64,000 bases of DNA from assembly GCA_965153455.1 (NCBI GenBank), contig OZ234495.1:14876875-14940874 (forward strand), read 5' to 3'. Position numbers and translations under genes: made by a program. Source of the stretch: Sphagnum compactum (lineage: Eukaryota > Bryophyta > Sphagnopsida > Sphagnales). Under the pieces are notes generated by a model that was given only the letters and a program-made list of their open reading frames with translations, was not told where the DNA came from and did no database searches. Positions 1 to 14,100 of this stretch are shown here, in pieces. Position 1 is the first letter of the stretch. Each line of letters begins with the position of its first letter.

Positions 1-260
1 CCAAGAGCACACGAGCTTCAGTGGAGAAATTATAAAGCAAACAATACTCAATACAAGACATGCAATGGCTCACCACTCAAATTAACCTGCATCATAAGAG
101 GCTCTCTGAGTAAGTAGCCACCTTCACAATCAAGGTCCAAAAGAACACATGCTTCAAAGTACAGATCTCAAAGCAAAAATACCCAGCATTTCAACATGTC
201 AATGGGTTTTCACACCAAAGGACACCATTATCATCTCAAACTTGACAAAGGTGACTTCAC
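1..260 (-). other. Intron of the Lon gene reaching the window edge
   Basis: Follows the GT donor at 260-259 after exon 17. I looked here for the next expected Lon exon (the segment after GVKPEQ) and did not find it, so this is intron up to the edge. Confidence 0.7.
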
Positions 261-3200
261 CTGCTCGGGCTTGACTCCTGACCCTTCACGAGCAGACTTT
301 TCCAAGTAATCACGAGCAATGTGCATCTTCTCATCTGTGATGTAACCCACAAGACGGATAACTTCCATCCTATCAAGCAGTGGGTCTGGTATGTTCTCAA
401 CTACATTCGCAGTGCAGACAAAAAGTACCTGACCAGCCGAGAAACCAATGACAGTTGTCACAAAAAATCCAATCCATATAGGTATGGTGAGACATAAGAA
501 GGTCCAATCTAGCACAGATCAAATTTGATGGTAGGCTAACAGGAAAAGCAAACACGTATAATTAAGAAAGTGTTAGCTGAAGTTGCCATGACTAAGAGCT
601 GCTTCTGTATGCTGTTAATGTGTGCCATTTTATGAGGCAGGTTCCATATGTTTGCAGCACTCACCTTCCCAGTTGGTCACCAATCCTGATATCTTTCCCG
701 GTGCAAGCTGATTTACTTCAGAGTTCATAAGGGATGTGTAGAGTCCAACTTGGTTTGACACAACCAAAAAGCTAATAGACTATTACATAGCATCCCTTGA
801 CAGCAGACTGATTTGGTTTGGAGGGAAACAAGGAAAGTTCTGATCACTCCACACTAACTTCCTCAGACTCTCCAAAGTGGTTGTAGTGATTACAAAATTG
901 AGCGCTCAACTACTCTGGCATCCTATTACATAAACCTTATGCCTTCTTATCCCATTACATAACCTTATTGCTACTATGTGTTTAATGAGGAAATAAGCAA
1001 AATAGTAGCAATAACATGTTTGATCACAATGCAATGTATATAAGTAAGGAGCATTCCAAAAAGTGGGAAGAGATAAGAGAGACAGACATACCTTTGAAAG
1101 ATCAATTGGCACATCAAGGTAATGATCCAAGAAGTTGGCATTCTGTTCAGGATCCAAAAGCTCCAAAAGAGCACTGGCCGGATCCCCTGCATGACCACGT
1201 CCCAGCTATTTCCAACATAACCACAAATCACAGTCCAATTCAAGCATAAGATAATCTAGTCTTAAAACCCTCATTATCACAGGCAACCAACCATGTGGGT
1301 ATGACATCCTAAATTACATTGCACTAGTTAATGCCTGCTATGCCATGGAACAGTACAGTGGTATTTCTACAGAAATGGATCATAGAGTACCTTGTCGATC
1401 TCATCAATCAGAACAAGTGGATTCCCAGTGCCTGTGGCTTTGAGACATTGCACCATCTTCCCAGGCATAGCTCCCACATATGTCCGGCGATGACCCTGCC
1501 AAACACAATCCTTGGTACATAGCCTTCTCCACAATATGCCAAGTGCTGGTAGAGTGTATCTGCTTGAATTATTGTAGAAAGAATTATGATTACCATCAGG
1601 CTCTAGGTTTAGAGCTTTGAGAGATATACAAAGCACACATAAGGCTTTGCACTTGAGCAAAGAAAAGATCAGGTCACTTTGAAAGGATGAACTTAGCCAC
1701 ATCAGCCGTAACTGTCTTAGTGGTAGCTGTAGTCTATGCATAAACAAAATCAGCCAAAAGTCACAGCTATATCTATAAGATTGCAGAGAAAACTCCAGAA
1801 TAACACTTCTATAGTAACTGTTTGATCAGTTCCAGCCAAAAAGTCACAGATAGACCAAAGCCATCTGAAGTAGGATGTCAAAACCATCTTTGGTTTGATC
1901 AACCATACACCAATGCAGGGTTCAGAGAGCCCAAACATGTAGGAAGACATTGGACTCATTTAACAACTTGCTGTAGCCTTCTCCACATGCCCAGAGATCA
2001 AGCAAATATGAAAATGCCACTCCATGCCAGGACTAGGTTGTGATTGAAACTACGCTCCTGTTAAAGCTGAAGGTAACCCACCTTAATTTCTGCCACATCA
2101 CCCAAACCCCCAACAGAGAAGCGGTAAAATTTGCGATTGAGAGCATTAGCTATGGAACGTCCAATGCTGGTTTTTCCCACGCCTGGAGGCCCTGCCAGAC
2201 AGATGATTTTGCCTGCCAAAAACAACCAAGTACTCTGTTAACTCTGCAAAAGTAAGAACCTAAAAATCTGACCAAAAAGTGCAGTCTGCTGCAAACCATT
2301 TGCACAAAAGGTGTCATTTAAACAGAGCGAAGGGAAAAAATCAGACCTTGAGCTGTTCCCCGAAGCCTTCCAACTGCGATAAACTCAAGGATGCGCTCCT
2401 TTACATCTGAAAGCCCATAATGATCATCATCCAGGACTTTTTGTGCTCGGTAGACATCAAAGTTCTCCTCACTGCAAACAGAATCACAACACCATGTCAG
2501 CCTGTTCCAGAAGGATGACCAGATTGGCATTTGTGAGCAACCAGCAATGAGCATCAAAGGTTATCATTGGACCTTTACCAGAACACACTCCAAGACATGG
2601 AATCAGCCACCACAGAAATGATGTTCCTAAGAATATGTTTCAACCCTTCTTGTCCTAGAGCTGAAGAAGTGCCACTGGTGATCCACTACCAGAACATGTA
2701 TCCCCAAAAAATGACCACAACCTAGCTGAAAGTGAGCGCGAACCTGTAATGACCCCAGGGAAGGGAGGTAAGCCAATCAAGGTAGTTGCGAGTAACATTG
2801 AACTCACTAGAGCTCGACTCAAGACCCTGCAACTTGCTCAGCTCCTCATCAATAACTTGCAAAACATGTGGAGGGCAGTCCTTTCGATGTGGCTCCAATC
2901 TCTCCCGGAACTTTCCTGCTCCAGATAATGCACAACATGCATGTGCAAGAACATCTAAGGAATCCACCAAAGAAGATAGAAAGCAATTTCAGGTGAAGTG
3001 GAAAGAAACACATAAAAATCAGGCCCGCAAAAGTCTTACCAGTCAATGCTGTCTTATCATCAGTCTCCAATCCCAGCTCCTGCAGCATTTTTCCCAAGAA
3101 CACTCATAAATTAAGTTTTTCTGGGTTTTGACATGATCAGAAACAACACAGGATGCTCTTTCAGTTGCAAAAGGTTACAGACTTGTCAGTGCAAAAAGAG

Positions 3201-6200
3201 ATGGGAATTACACCTTCTTTATGGCTTTCAACTGCTCCATCAAGAAATATCTCCGCTGATCACCACTAATTTTCTCCTCCACACCCTTTGCAATTGATTG
3301 CTGCATCACACCATGGCAATTCAACAGAAACTTAAATACTGGTTCTTGCTTTGACACCACAAGCACTCTTTCCTATCAGACGTACACAGCAGGCACTGAG
3401 CACACAACATTTGATGGAGTTCCAGATGACTAGTACTGACCCACCTAACACAATATGCTTTATAAGAGAACATATACAATTACCTGCAATTTACTCAGTT
3501 CAAGCTCCTTCTTCAGTAACATAAGTGTCAGGTGCAGACGTTTCAAGACCTGTGCAGAAAGAAGGGCAAAATCACCAGTCAGAACCTTCTTTAATTTAGT
3601 CTCAACAAGAAACCTACAATATCAGGGAAATTGTTGGAGCAGCTAGAAAAGTAGAATCAGCTCATCTTTAAAGAACTGACCCTTTAGCTGCCTTTTTCAA
3701 TATACCCATGACCACAAGACCAGGGTCTCCAGAGCTTGATTCCTAGTTTTTAAAGGATTTGTAAACCCAAAAAATCTGACAATCTTTCCGCATCCAGCAA
3801 CTTGGGGAAAAAAAAAGTCATGAAATGACCTGTACTAATGTTGTCAAGATATTTGCAGTGTGGATTACATAGTCTGAAAGCTTGTAGTGCAAGTAAAAGA
3901 GGAAGCAAATAAACAATTTGAAATTTCCTACATATGAGTGTAAAAAAAGGACTTTACATCTAGTTCTTCCAGAACTTCCTGCAATGAGGGTTCATCGGCA
4001 GTAGTAAGTGCAGCTCCAAAGTCTGCCAATTTAGATGCATTGAATTCACCTGTGTGCTGCTCAAAGCATGCAACAAATTCCCCAAATCAATCAATCCCCT
4101 TAAATAACCCAAGAAGAAACTGCTTGATCCTCAGAAAGCAGCAATGACTAATATACCCATAACCACCAGAAGTGTAGCAGGGAAACTGCTTGACTGTTAA
4201 ATTCAACCAAGGATATTTCTTCATCCTCTAATCTGTTACACTTAGAAAGAAGGCTGACCTGGACAAACATCTGAATATGCTCTTTGTAGAGAGGGTTGAG
4301 CCGCATGAGGTCCTTCATGGTGCTCACTACCTCCAAAACTGTGGCTTTCAACTCATCTTGGGTTGAATCATATGGTTTGTCCTACACATGTGTCCTTTCT
4401 TGTCAGCAAACAACTCCAACATGCAGAGTTCTGAAAGCTTACAGACAATATAGCTGGGTAGCTGACTTCTGATATTCAAAGCACTGAATTGTCACATCTC
4501 CAAAGGCTAAGCAAAAACAGGTCCCAGTAAAGGCCCTAATGCTTAAAGGATACCCATTGTCATGATCAAACAGAAATGACCTGGAAAGCAAATAATAAAA
4601 CAGTGAGCAGGTATCACACACCCTCAGATGGTCAACAGAAACTGACATTAGATCATCCTCCACCTGAATCCCAGCCACCCACAGGATACCAATAACAGGG
4701 TTTATAATAATTAAAACTGCAACAGACCAGAGAGATCACAATATTTTGTTAGGCACCATCAACACATATGCCAGGCCATCGTATTTTACCATGCCAGTGA
4801 GGCGGAGACGCCGATGACCCATGAGAAGAAACTGAGTAGCACTCTCCCCATCCAGTGGCCTCATCACATTTGTGATCTGTCACAACCCCCATATTGGGCT
4901 TATGAACAAACATCCAGAAAAATGGATAAAACAATCAGCAAACAACATTAAGAGAAAGGGAAAAGAATAGTCAAGAACCTGTGCGAAAGTCCCATACTCA
5001 TGGAGGCGCTTAAATAGTTCCTCTCCACGAAGATGCTCAGTGCCCTCTCCTCCCTCAGCTGCCGTCAACACAGTAGACCCATCCTTGGCTTTAGCATCCT
5101 TGAGCAAAAATGTACCAACCCAGGGAGTTCCTGCTGCCTTCAACTCTGCCAACTTTTCTGAAAGCTTTGGATCCTACAAAGACGGAAGTAGATTGCCACA
5201 ACATCAGATGGTGAGAATCTGAAAGCTGCACTGAGATTCAAGCTTAAGGGCTGGCAGAATGTAGAGATCTTGCAGCAGAAGTGTGCCAATAACAATTCAA
5301 TGAAGGAACCCTGTCTAAGAACTACTCATACCTTGATGGTGATGGGAACATAGAACCCTGGGAACAGTGGTCTCCTTGTCAAAGGTACAGCAACAACCTG
5401 CATTTCAGAAGTGCCAATGGGTCAAACTAGACATTCCATAAGAGCTCGAACACCCATTTGCAGGGACACATAAAACCCTGAACAGAAACCTCTACTGAAC
5501 ATTGAGCTGAAGCACAACAGGATAATCTAGACACGGAATATGAGCTGAGAGGGTGCCTAATTACAAAAGGAGACAAAGAACACTGACATTTCAATGAAAT
5601 AATCCCCCCAAGAGATTGTGTTTTAATATCACATAGGCTACCAGACTCCAACACTGGAATCATGTGAACATGATGCAAACACTCATGTAATGAAAACCCA
5701 TCTTGAGGAAGAACTGAGACAAGATATGCGCTCTAGAGAAAGTCAAGAGAAGCATATACCCTAGCTGGTCGAGGACCAGTAGCAGGCACGATGGCGCCAG
5801 CTTGTGGTGCAGAGTCAGATACAACAGCCTCTCCCCCATCCTTGGACTCTTTCTCTCCATTGCCCTCCTTTGCCTCCTTTTCTGCATAAAAGGACCAGGG
5901 AACAATCCTTATGAATCCTCACACCATCAATGCCACCGAATATCAATAGTGAGCTCTCCTCAGCTCTCAGACAGACAGCAGAAACTCCTTTGCAAAGGAG
6001 TTGAAGAGAAATCCATACAGAACTTTCTTAAACCCTAATCTAAAACCCCAACTTGAGGGCTTCAATCTGCAGATGGCAGGCTGATCCCAGAACAAACATC
6101 AGACTTGCACATACATCTGTGTGAGCCACCGTGTAAGGTCCGAGGTCAAGGCTATTCTGATTTTATGAGAACAGATAAAAATTCGATTTGCAGCAGATTG

Positions 6201-6687
6201 AGCACTCACCACCTCCCCTCCAGATATTCAGGAGTCCACGTCGTTTGCCTGAGTCTTTGTTCTCACCTCCTCCCTTTCCTCCTCCTCCAGAAACTCCACT
6301 CCCGCTATCGCCAGAAGAAGGGGGTTTCGCTCCGTCCGCTTCCTCGCTTGCTACCTCTTCATTGGCAGCTGGTTCCTCACTCTCCCGCTCCACTCCCTCA
6401 CTCTCCCGTGCTGCTGCTCCATCCGCCTTTCCCGACGAATTGTCTCCATCACGTCCCGAGCCTGAGGTGGAGGAAGACAAGAAGCGTGTCCGGTAAGAAG
6501 CGGATGATGTTGGTCCCGCCGTAATCCGCGAGTGGGGCACTAACGTATCCCAGAGAACCAAGAGCGGGGCTCGATCGACGACGACGCTACTTCCCGCACT
6601 CCATTCCCCCCCAACTCTTGACACTGCCACAATACTCCGCAGCACAGGCACTCGCCTAACAGCGGCGGGTGCCATAGCTGCCAGCAT
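261..6687 (-). CDS. LON1: Mitochondrial Lon protease, N-terminal and AAA+ part (17 exons, runs off left edge)
   Basis: ATP-dependent serine protease of the mitochondrial matrix that degrades damaged or misfolded proteins. Coding exons on the minus strand: 6687-6210, 5881-5760, 5397-5332, 5173-4979, 4876-4790, 4663-4620, 4382-4259, 4056-3958, 3549-3484, 3300-3214, 3079-3040, 2915-2744, 2471-2347, 2212-2082, 1495-1391, 1205-1092, 428-261. All join in phase and give 741 codons. The ATG at 6687 has an in-frame TGA upstream, and the first 30 residues are Arg-rich, as in a transit peptide. Residues about 200-430 match the Lon substrate-binding domain. The AAA+ module shows Walker [10 protein letters not shown] (about 576-584), Walker B LVLIDEID (about 639-646), sensor Asn in FVCTANV (about 693) and the Arg-finger segment LLDRMEV. 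The last visible residues are GVKPEQ, so roughly 200-250 C-terminal residues with the Ser-Lys dyad lie beyond base 1. No frameshift or internal stop is seen. The peroxisomal Lon is less likely, because the N-terminus is mitochondrial-like and the AAA+ part follows plant LON1 closely from memory. Confidence 0.95.
1755..1850. repeat. Dispersed repeat, copy A (in Lon intron)
   Basis: Lies in the intron between the exons ending at 2082 and starting at 1495. It shares a recognisable core (TATCTAT, GATTGCAGAGAAA, CTCCA, CACTT, ATCAGTTCCAGC, AAAA in the same order) with two stretches in fibrillin intron 1. This suggests a short interspersed element inserted in both genes. No terminal repeats or duplicated target site were resolved. 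Confidence 0.5.
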
Positions 6688-7085
6688 GTGGCCTCCTTCT
6701 CACAGCCAATCCCGTCCTCCTTCCTCACTCCCTCTCGCAAACCTTCTCTCTGTCTCTCTCTCTGTCTCTCTGTCTCTCTGTCTCTCTCAGAACGATGTCT
6801 TCCACGAAGAACTCTTCGCACAGTCGAAACCAATCATATCCCTATCAAAGCGCACCAATTACAATTCCACTGCACATTCCTGTTTCATTTTTTCCTCTCT
6901 CAAATTCTTCTTCTCCTACTCCTCCTGGTCGCTGCTCCTTCTCCTTCCTTGGCTTCGAGAGCACGCAACCGCACCGACCCCACATCGCCGAGGTCACAAT
7001 TCCTCCTTTCTTCCAGCGCTCTTCTGCACAGTGCGAAGGGCATGTCCCTCTGTCTTGCTCGAGATTTCACAGTTGCAAAATTAGG
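6688..7085 (-). promoter_or_regulatory. 5' leader and proximal promoter of the Lon gene, GA-rich on the coding strand
   Basis: Directly upstream of the Lon ATG. Bases 6720-6790 are almost pure CT on the plus strand, so GA repeats on the coding strand, which is common in plant 5' leaders and near start sites. A broader pyrimidine-rich region continues to about 6960. No clear TATA box is assigned. Long frames on the plus strand here come from low complexity and are not called as genes. Confidence 0.5.
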
Positions 7086-10000
7086 GCACGGTTTTAGGGT
7101 TTCTAGTTCCGCCGGGTGGAAATGAATAACTTGCTGGAACGACCGAGGAGCAATTCAGCGCGTAATCGTCTTCTTCTTCCACAAATTCTGTCTTTGGCTG
7201 GAACCCTTGGAGTGATGCGTAAATGACTAAAATAAGGGTAAAAACTCACAACCTAAGTGACCTAGTTCACTTTTTGAATCCTTTTTTTGGCCAAATTTCT
7301 ATTTACAGAAGTGGCTGACTACAAATACACTGTGAAAATAATTAATTAAATAAATAATTGATTCAACAAGGATGTCGACATTCTATCAAATCATTTTTAT
7401 TTTAAATATTTTTTGCTTCATGCACTTAATTTTTTTTGGAACTATGAAATATTTGAGTTAAGATCAGCTAAGTTACTCATTATTATATGGGATGTGATGT
7501 TCACCTCACATAAGTGGATGCAAAATTTGCATGGGTTGATGATCTTGTGCATGCATTTATGCATGCAATATTAGGGAAAGTAACATTTGCATGTGAGATG
7601 TTCATCTCTTATTACGAGTAGCCTAGGGCTTAGAGGTGGATTATAAAGTTTGTAACAACTTGTGTCATCTTAAGGTTGGGTGGAAAGCTTGTTGTAAATA
7701 TCTGTTTCACTCATATTTATTCTCTTATTGATTTGTTGTCAATTTTTAACATTTTAAGCCTTCACGATAGAATGAAAACTTTTTATCCATTTGTCAAATT
7801 GGAAGACACCAATTAACATGATGATCTTTTGGTGTTTGAAGTCCTCATCACAGACTAACAAACATTCCATCAATTTGTCACAATCGAAGTTTTCTTATTA
7901 CAATAGCCCATCAATGTTTAGGTTCAATTATCTAATTCATTAGAAATTCTTTCCCAATCTAATTCTCTATGGTGCAATTTTTTTATTACAAATATTAAGT
8001 AAGGACTATCCACAAACCTTTTAAAAGGTTGAGTTGAAAATAGTTGCTTCTGTGTATGATAACAAATCAATGTTTTTAAAGATATGTAGATCAACATTTA
8101 CATGCACAAACCAATAACACAACATTCTTTAACTTGACTTCAAAAGTTTTAAGGTTGAACAATACATTCCCTTATTCAATAGGTATCATTACAAAATCGA
8201 ATGTCACATGTTGCAACTAAAATTGAAATATAATAAAAGTTGGAACTTTACAATTTGCCAAGGCTCCATTTTGTGAAACATATCAAAAGTGGCATTTTCC
8301 AATTGGCCTTGTACCTTTTTTTTGTGTCAATATGCATATTAAAAAATTTGAGATTTTGAAATTATGTTTTAATGTGTGTGGAATAGGTGGTGTGTAATTA
8401 TTGGTGGAAGGATCAAAGTGGGGTTTTCTTTTATACCAATTTATTACTGATATATTATTGTTATTATGGGTCAACTTGTATAACGTTCTTAATTTTAAAC
8501 AAATAAAAATATCACATAAGATAATTTTTGATTGTATGGGGATTTTATCCATACGCCATAAGCTAGACATGCCCATCACAAAACACAAGTCAATAATTGA
8601 ACATTTATTCATATATTTCTGATTTCTTGTTCTTTTGTAGTGATATTCATGGTTATGGGTGTGCCAAATGAAGGTCCATAATATCTTGTGGAATTTTAAA
8701 AGCAACCAAACTATGTCCAAGGATTTTAGCTTTTTGAAAGCTTAAGCGTTTAGACTTAAGTATTTAAACATTGACTTGTCTATCCTAGTGCAATGAAGGT
8801 TTAAGAATATTCATTTCAATGTTTAAACAAGGCATCACAAACACACGGGCCATGCCAATAGATAAGATGTTGTACATCTACCTACTGTGTCCACACTCTA
8901 AACACCAGAAAAATCCGTTCCAATCTAAACAGTCTAAACATTTTCATCACAGAAACTGGTTTACCTAATGTGAAACCGGTTTTAATAAGGTAAAACTTCC
9001 AAAAGTTGGATCTATGATAGTCCTTGGGGGGGGGGGGGGGGGGGGGGGTTGAGGGCCCAACAAATGTGATGAAGGTATGTGTGGTGATTGACATCAACTC
9101 ATGATCCATTTTATATTCATCATTGATTCATACTAGTGTGGTTTGTGCCATTGAACATACATTGTACCTAGGGTTGCTAGAAAAGACATCTTTATGGACA
9201 TGTCAAGATGTTCTAAATGTCCTTTTTAACAATTTGACAAACAATAGATTTTATATCTCCTTGTTATCTATTTCAATTTTTTGTTAGGGCAAAACATTAG
9301 ACTTACTTCGTTGAAACATGCTCACATCCTTTTCGACATACACAACATCCTTGTCATCCTTCCTAATGTTCTTCATCATCGTTCCTCATGGCTATTGTCA
9401 TTCCTTGTTGTCCTTCTTAGTGCATGTTGTCATCCCTCCCATAATAACTATAACTAGGGAACATTGTTTCAACATTGTGACATTGGATCAATTTCTCCTA
9501 ATGTTTACATGCTTTCTAAACATGATTTTCAAGCACTTCTAGTAGCTCAATTATAATGCATAAGAACCATTAATATTATCTATCAAAGAATGTGATGAGA
9601 AAACATGACCACAACACCCATATCGTTAGTTGAGGTCTAGTCACAAAGAGAAGCATTTTTTTTCATCTACATCCCCAATTTGTTTTAAAGAATAATGATG
9701 TCAAAGTGGTGTTGTGGGATTGTAAATTGCTAGAGTTGTAAACTGACATATAGTTCCAAAGATGACTTTTGCACTCAAGTGTTTTAGAGGCAAGTAACTT
9801 CATTATGTGTGTGTTTATTTGTAAGGTGATGAAATTGAACATGGTGACTATCTATGGGGATCGTGGATAACAAGGGCGACCCATGAGCACATATATATTC
9901 ATTAAACATTTATACCCACCTATTAAGAATTGATGAGGTTAATGGGAAGTTGTGGCAATCAGGCAATGTTAATTATTAAGTTGATGAATTTGTACTTTGT

Positions 10001-11163
10001 GAGTGATATTCATAATGTGGCGAATTTTGATTATACTGACACATGTCTTGTAATTTTGGATGTTGCTATAATTGACTTAAAACTTATCCTAGAGATGTTA
10101 TGGATGGGGTTTATTCTACAATATTGTACGGGATGGTTAGAAAGGGAGTTAACAACTTGTTATAGTTAGACTTAGGATGTCGGATTACAATTTCAACTTG
10201 CTACACATGTCAATATGCCACAAATGTGTTGGTATGTTTTCAATTCTTCAATGCATTTCCATGTAGAAGGTCACATGCAAAACACATAATTTGTTGAGGT
10301 GTGCATATTCATAACATTTTTTGTGAATTTTTCAGTGTTTTTGAGTCCCAGCAGTTCATTGTGTGATATCACTTTGTATCTGCTTATCATCCATGTGGCC
10401 AAGGTCTGAGTGTGTTCAACACCACTGTGTAGATGTTTGAAGCAGTTTACTCTTCAACTGGAACTGGTTTCACTTGTGTTTCACCAACAAATTACCAAAC
10501 AGCTATTGTGACATTTCTGTAGAACCTTGTGTTTCCCTTTATATCTTCACATCACAAGACATATTAGGAATTACATTTGCAATAGCCCAAATCTTTCTGT
10601 TCCATTAATCTGTTTCTTTACTAAGTTCTCAGTCAAACCAGAATAATTGCTGTAGTCAAGTCACCAAGGCAGAATCAAAGGCCCATCAAAGGCATGCCTC
10701 AGTCAATTCTGAGCTTTCCATCCATGGGCAAGCAAATAAAGCTGTTAGAAATTGTCCACTTCAGTTCACAACTCAAGTGACACTCGCAGAAAAAAGGATT
10801 TAAAAAAAGAAAAATCTCACACTGCATAGAACTCATGCACCGGTGCCAATATACACTGGCATATTTGAAAGTCACCAATAGCCACAAGGCATTGGAACTT
10901 TCAAATTGACATTGGATCCATTGTCAGGTGCTTCAGCCTGTAAGCATCAGGTTGCCTCTCTAGTCACAAACCAGAACTAAAACTACAAACGCATGCTATA
11001 CACCTGTTAGCATGCGACAAAGCTTAATACACATGGGTAGCATACCTGCATCTTCAGGTTCTCAGAATGAATGACATGACACCTTATAATTTGCGGCCTC
11101 AATTGTGCATGATGTGGTGGCTCTGACATTAGAATCTAACATGAGTCTGGGCTGCCTTCCCAA
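7086..11163. other. AT-rich intergenic DNA between the Lon and fibrillin genes
   Basis: No frame here resembles a known protein. Bases about 10,320-11,163 have a more balanced composition and probably include the 3' untranslated region of the fibrillin gene, which ends at 11164. A 23-base G run sits at 9026. The remainder (7,200-10,300) looks like decayed repeat DNA with no domain I can name. Confidence 0.6.
9026..9048. repeat. Poly-G run (23 G)
   Basis: Uninterrupted run of 23 G on the plus strand. It could form G-quadruplexes, and its exact length may be a sequencing estimate. Confidence 0.9.
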
Positions 11164-14100
11164 CTAGTACAGCCAAGGGCTAGCTTCCCTAACAAGCACA
11201 AATACACTACCCCCATCACCTCGAGAAATCCGCAGATCTTCATCCAGAAATGTGGTGAGTAACCATGACTCTGCTCTGTTACCCTGGATTGGGAACTTCA
11301 GAGGTGGCTGACCAGATATGGTTCTGGCCACAGACATTGCAGCATCTTGGAGAGGCCGCAATAATCCTTGAATGGGTGTGAGATCAATTGTTCGTCCAAG
11401 AACATCCACACTCTCTGGAACTTCAATAGAGTCTGTGAGCTTTGGAGTTGAAATGATACCTTCCTCAAACTTGATCTGCAGCCATACAACCATGACACAG
11501 GTGTTAGACATCCTACCTCCTTTGAGACTGACACCACCAACTAATGACCCTACCACATGAAGTATAGTAACTAGAACTATTGACATAAAATGAATGATGG
11601 AATTCCATTGCAATTATGTGTTGCTGAATAAAGACTAGTGCGGTAATATCACTATGATCAAGAATGATCTGCAAATAGCACCTGAGAGGTGGGAAGATCA
11701 GGAACATAGTCTGGACACAATTACCTGAACTCGCTTTGGGCTGCGGACTTCAAATGATGCAGAAGTACTGAAGGAAGTAGTGGTCAAAGGGCCCTCAAAA
11801 ACAACGGAGTTTTCGACAGTAAATGCAGATGAGTCTATAGTCTGTGAGATTTCGCCCACCTTCACAAGTGGCAAGTTCCCTGTTGCCAGCAGAGGGAATA
11901 TCTCGGAGTAGGAGGTGTATCTGAATCATGCAGGATGGTATGAGGTCAGCTACAAATAGACTGATAGAAATTCACAAGCTTCAAGGTACAGCCATACCAG
12001 AACCACATACAGGACTCAAGCTCAAGTGTATCGCATGGCTGAGGACCCTTGCTTTCCTGAGTTTAGCTCTCTTGCAGCAGGAATGAACAGTGAACAGAAG
12101 GAATTAACATACTTCCATATGAAGGCCATTACATTAATATGGACGTTAGTAGCTTTGAATTTGACTTTCTATATACCACAGTGGTGAGAGGGAAGCACAA
12201 AGTGGAAATTTTAAGCCAGATTGAGCATCCCCACAACAATCTTCGTGCCTTCAGGAAATTTAACTACATCCACCATTCTGCCCTGCTGCCTCATATTGAT
12301 TCATGCATCGCAAGAATGAACAATGCATCTGCATCGGTATAGCACAGCAGAACTATTGCAAGTGACAAATGATGTGGAAAATGCAACATTTTAGAAACTC
12401 CATTCCTGTGCTTGAAGAGGATGATACCAGAGGATACTAGAGTTAAAACACTAGAAGCTATCAGGAAAATGCGCAGAAGTTGAAGAGGGTGAAAAATACA
12501 TACGCAAGGATCCACTTTCCATTTAGGAGTGTTAGAGCTTCAGTGGGAGCCGGTGTGGGGTTCTTTGCCTCTAGTTGTGTAATGAGCTCAATGACCTCAG
12601 CTCGTGTGTCACTGCTGGCACGCAAACCTCGCTGTGTGCCATAAAGAGAATCAATTAGTCGTTGCTTCAGCTCCACCACATCTGTGTTTTTATCTGTGAC
12701 AGCATCTACTACATCCTCTGCTGGTGGTTCCAAGAGCCCAGCAATCTCAACATCATCATCTCTGCAGTACACACCCAATCCCTGAGTTGGAAGACAGGTT
12801 GTGGAGGTTTCAAAAACATATCTAGAAGACTGCAGAGAAATCTCCACAAAAACACTTGGAAGGTAACCATTCTATCAGTTCTGGCAAAACCAAAACAGGA
12901 TGACAAGGACAAATGCAGCCATGGCTTTAAGATTGTCACTCACAAAGTATCAGACCATCGCCTTCATCATGAACAGCAGTGACTAGCTGCTGCCATGACT
13001 TCCCACTGGGTCCATCAGCTCCTGACAGTGGATATAGACAAGTACATAATAATCTGCCCACAAATCAGACAAATACTTACACAAACATCAACATCCTCAG
13101 TTTCTGCTGTGTTTCTGGAACCAATGGGAAGATTCACTCATAATGTTGGCTAGCATGCAAGAGATATAGCTAATAAAAGAGTCAGTAGTATAGCTGCAAC
13201 CAGTTCATGAGGCTGGTAAGCTTGATTTTGTTTTAGCTTGCGCATGTACAAGCAAGCAATCTAAGCCTAAAGTATAGAGAGATTGAAATAGAGCAAGGAT
13301 AGTGATTGGGGACTCCTGCACCCTACACAAATTGTTTAGACACACCATTGGTGACTACTTGGACACAATACATCTGTGAAAGTCACTGGAAGACATATCT
13401 ATGGGATTGCAGGGAAATCTCCACCATATCACTTTGAAGATAGCTGTTCCATCACTTCCAGCAAAACCAAAACTTGTTCACACAACAAGAACAAAGGCAG
13501 CAGCAGTCATAACCCTATGTCCATGTCACTCACAAGGTATCAGACCATTGCCTTTATGATGGATCCTGCCATGACTCTCCCACTGACTTCATCAGCTCCT
13601 CACAACGAAACACATCTATACTTCTAATTTGAAGAGTTTTGACCAGGAGTTACCACAAACACAATAGGGAATTCACTCTCACAAGTAATGTCAAGTCTTA
13701 ACTTGAGCTTTGAGGGAAGACTGGAGACCAAGTGTGGCATGGTAAGCTGGACTAAGGAGGTGGTTTTGTAGGGTTCAATAGACACCCTAGTATAAGACAC
13801 TGTTTCAGATATAAGATTAGAGAGATAGAATATGGATACCTTGCAAAGACATAGGACTGCACATAATTACCAGCAAAGTACCAGAAAAACTAAAGCCACA
13901 AAAAATGACCCTGTCGGGAGGGGAGACATGAGCCAACCACTGTTTCTACAATCCTTGTAGCCTGCAAGCGACAAGGACAATCCGGATATGCAAGACTACA
14001 CATGTGTGACATGTGATCAAACATTGCTAGATAAAGCCCCGGAGTTCTACTAGCTCCTTGCACTGATCATCGACGATATGAAATGTGATGACTGCAGCTC

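Noticed and set aside
6105-6524. Open frames on the plus strand opposite Lon exon 1
   Set aside because: They are shadows of the Ser/Gly/Glu-rich first Lon exon and have no independent support.
8283-8720. 145-codon open frame on the minus strand between Lon and fibrillin genes
   Set aside because: Very AT-rich composition, no domain, no plausible leader or splice context, and biased towards Asn, Ile, Lys and His as expected from AT-rich DNA.
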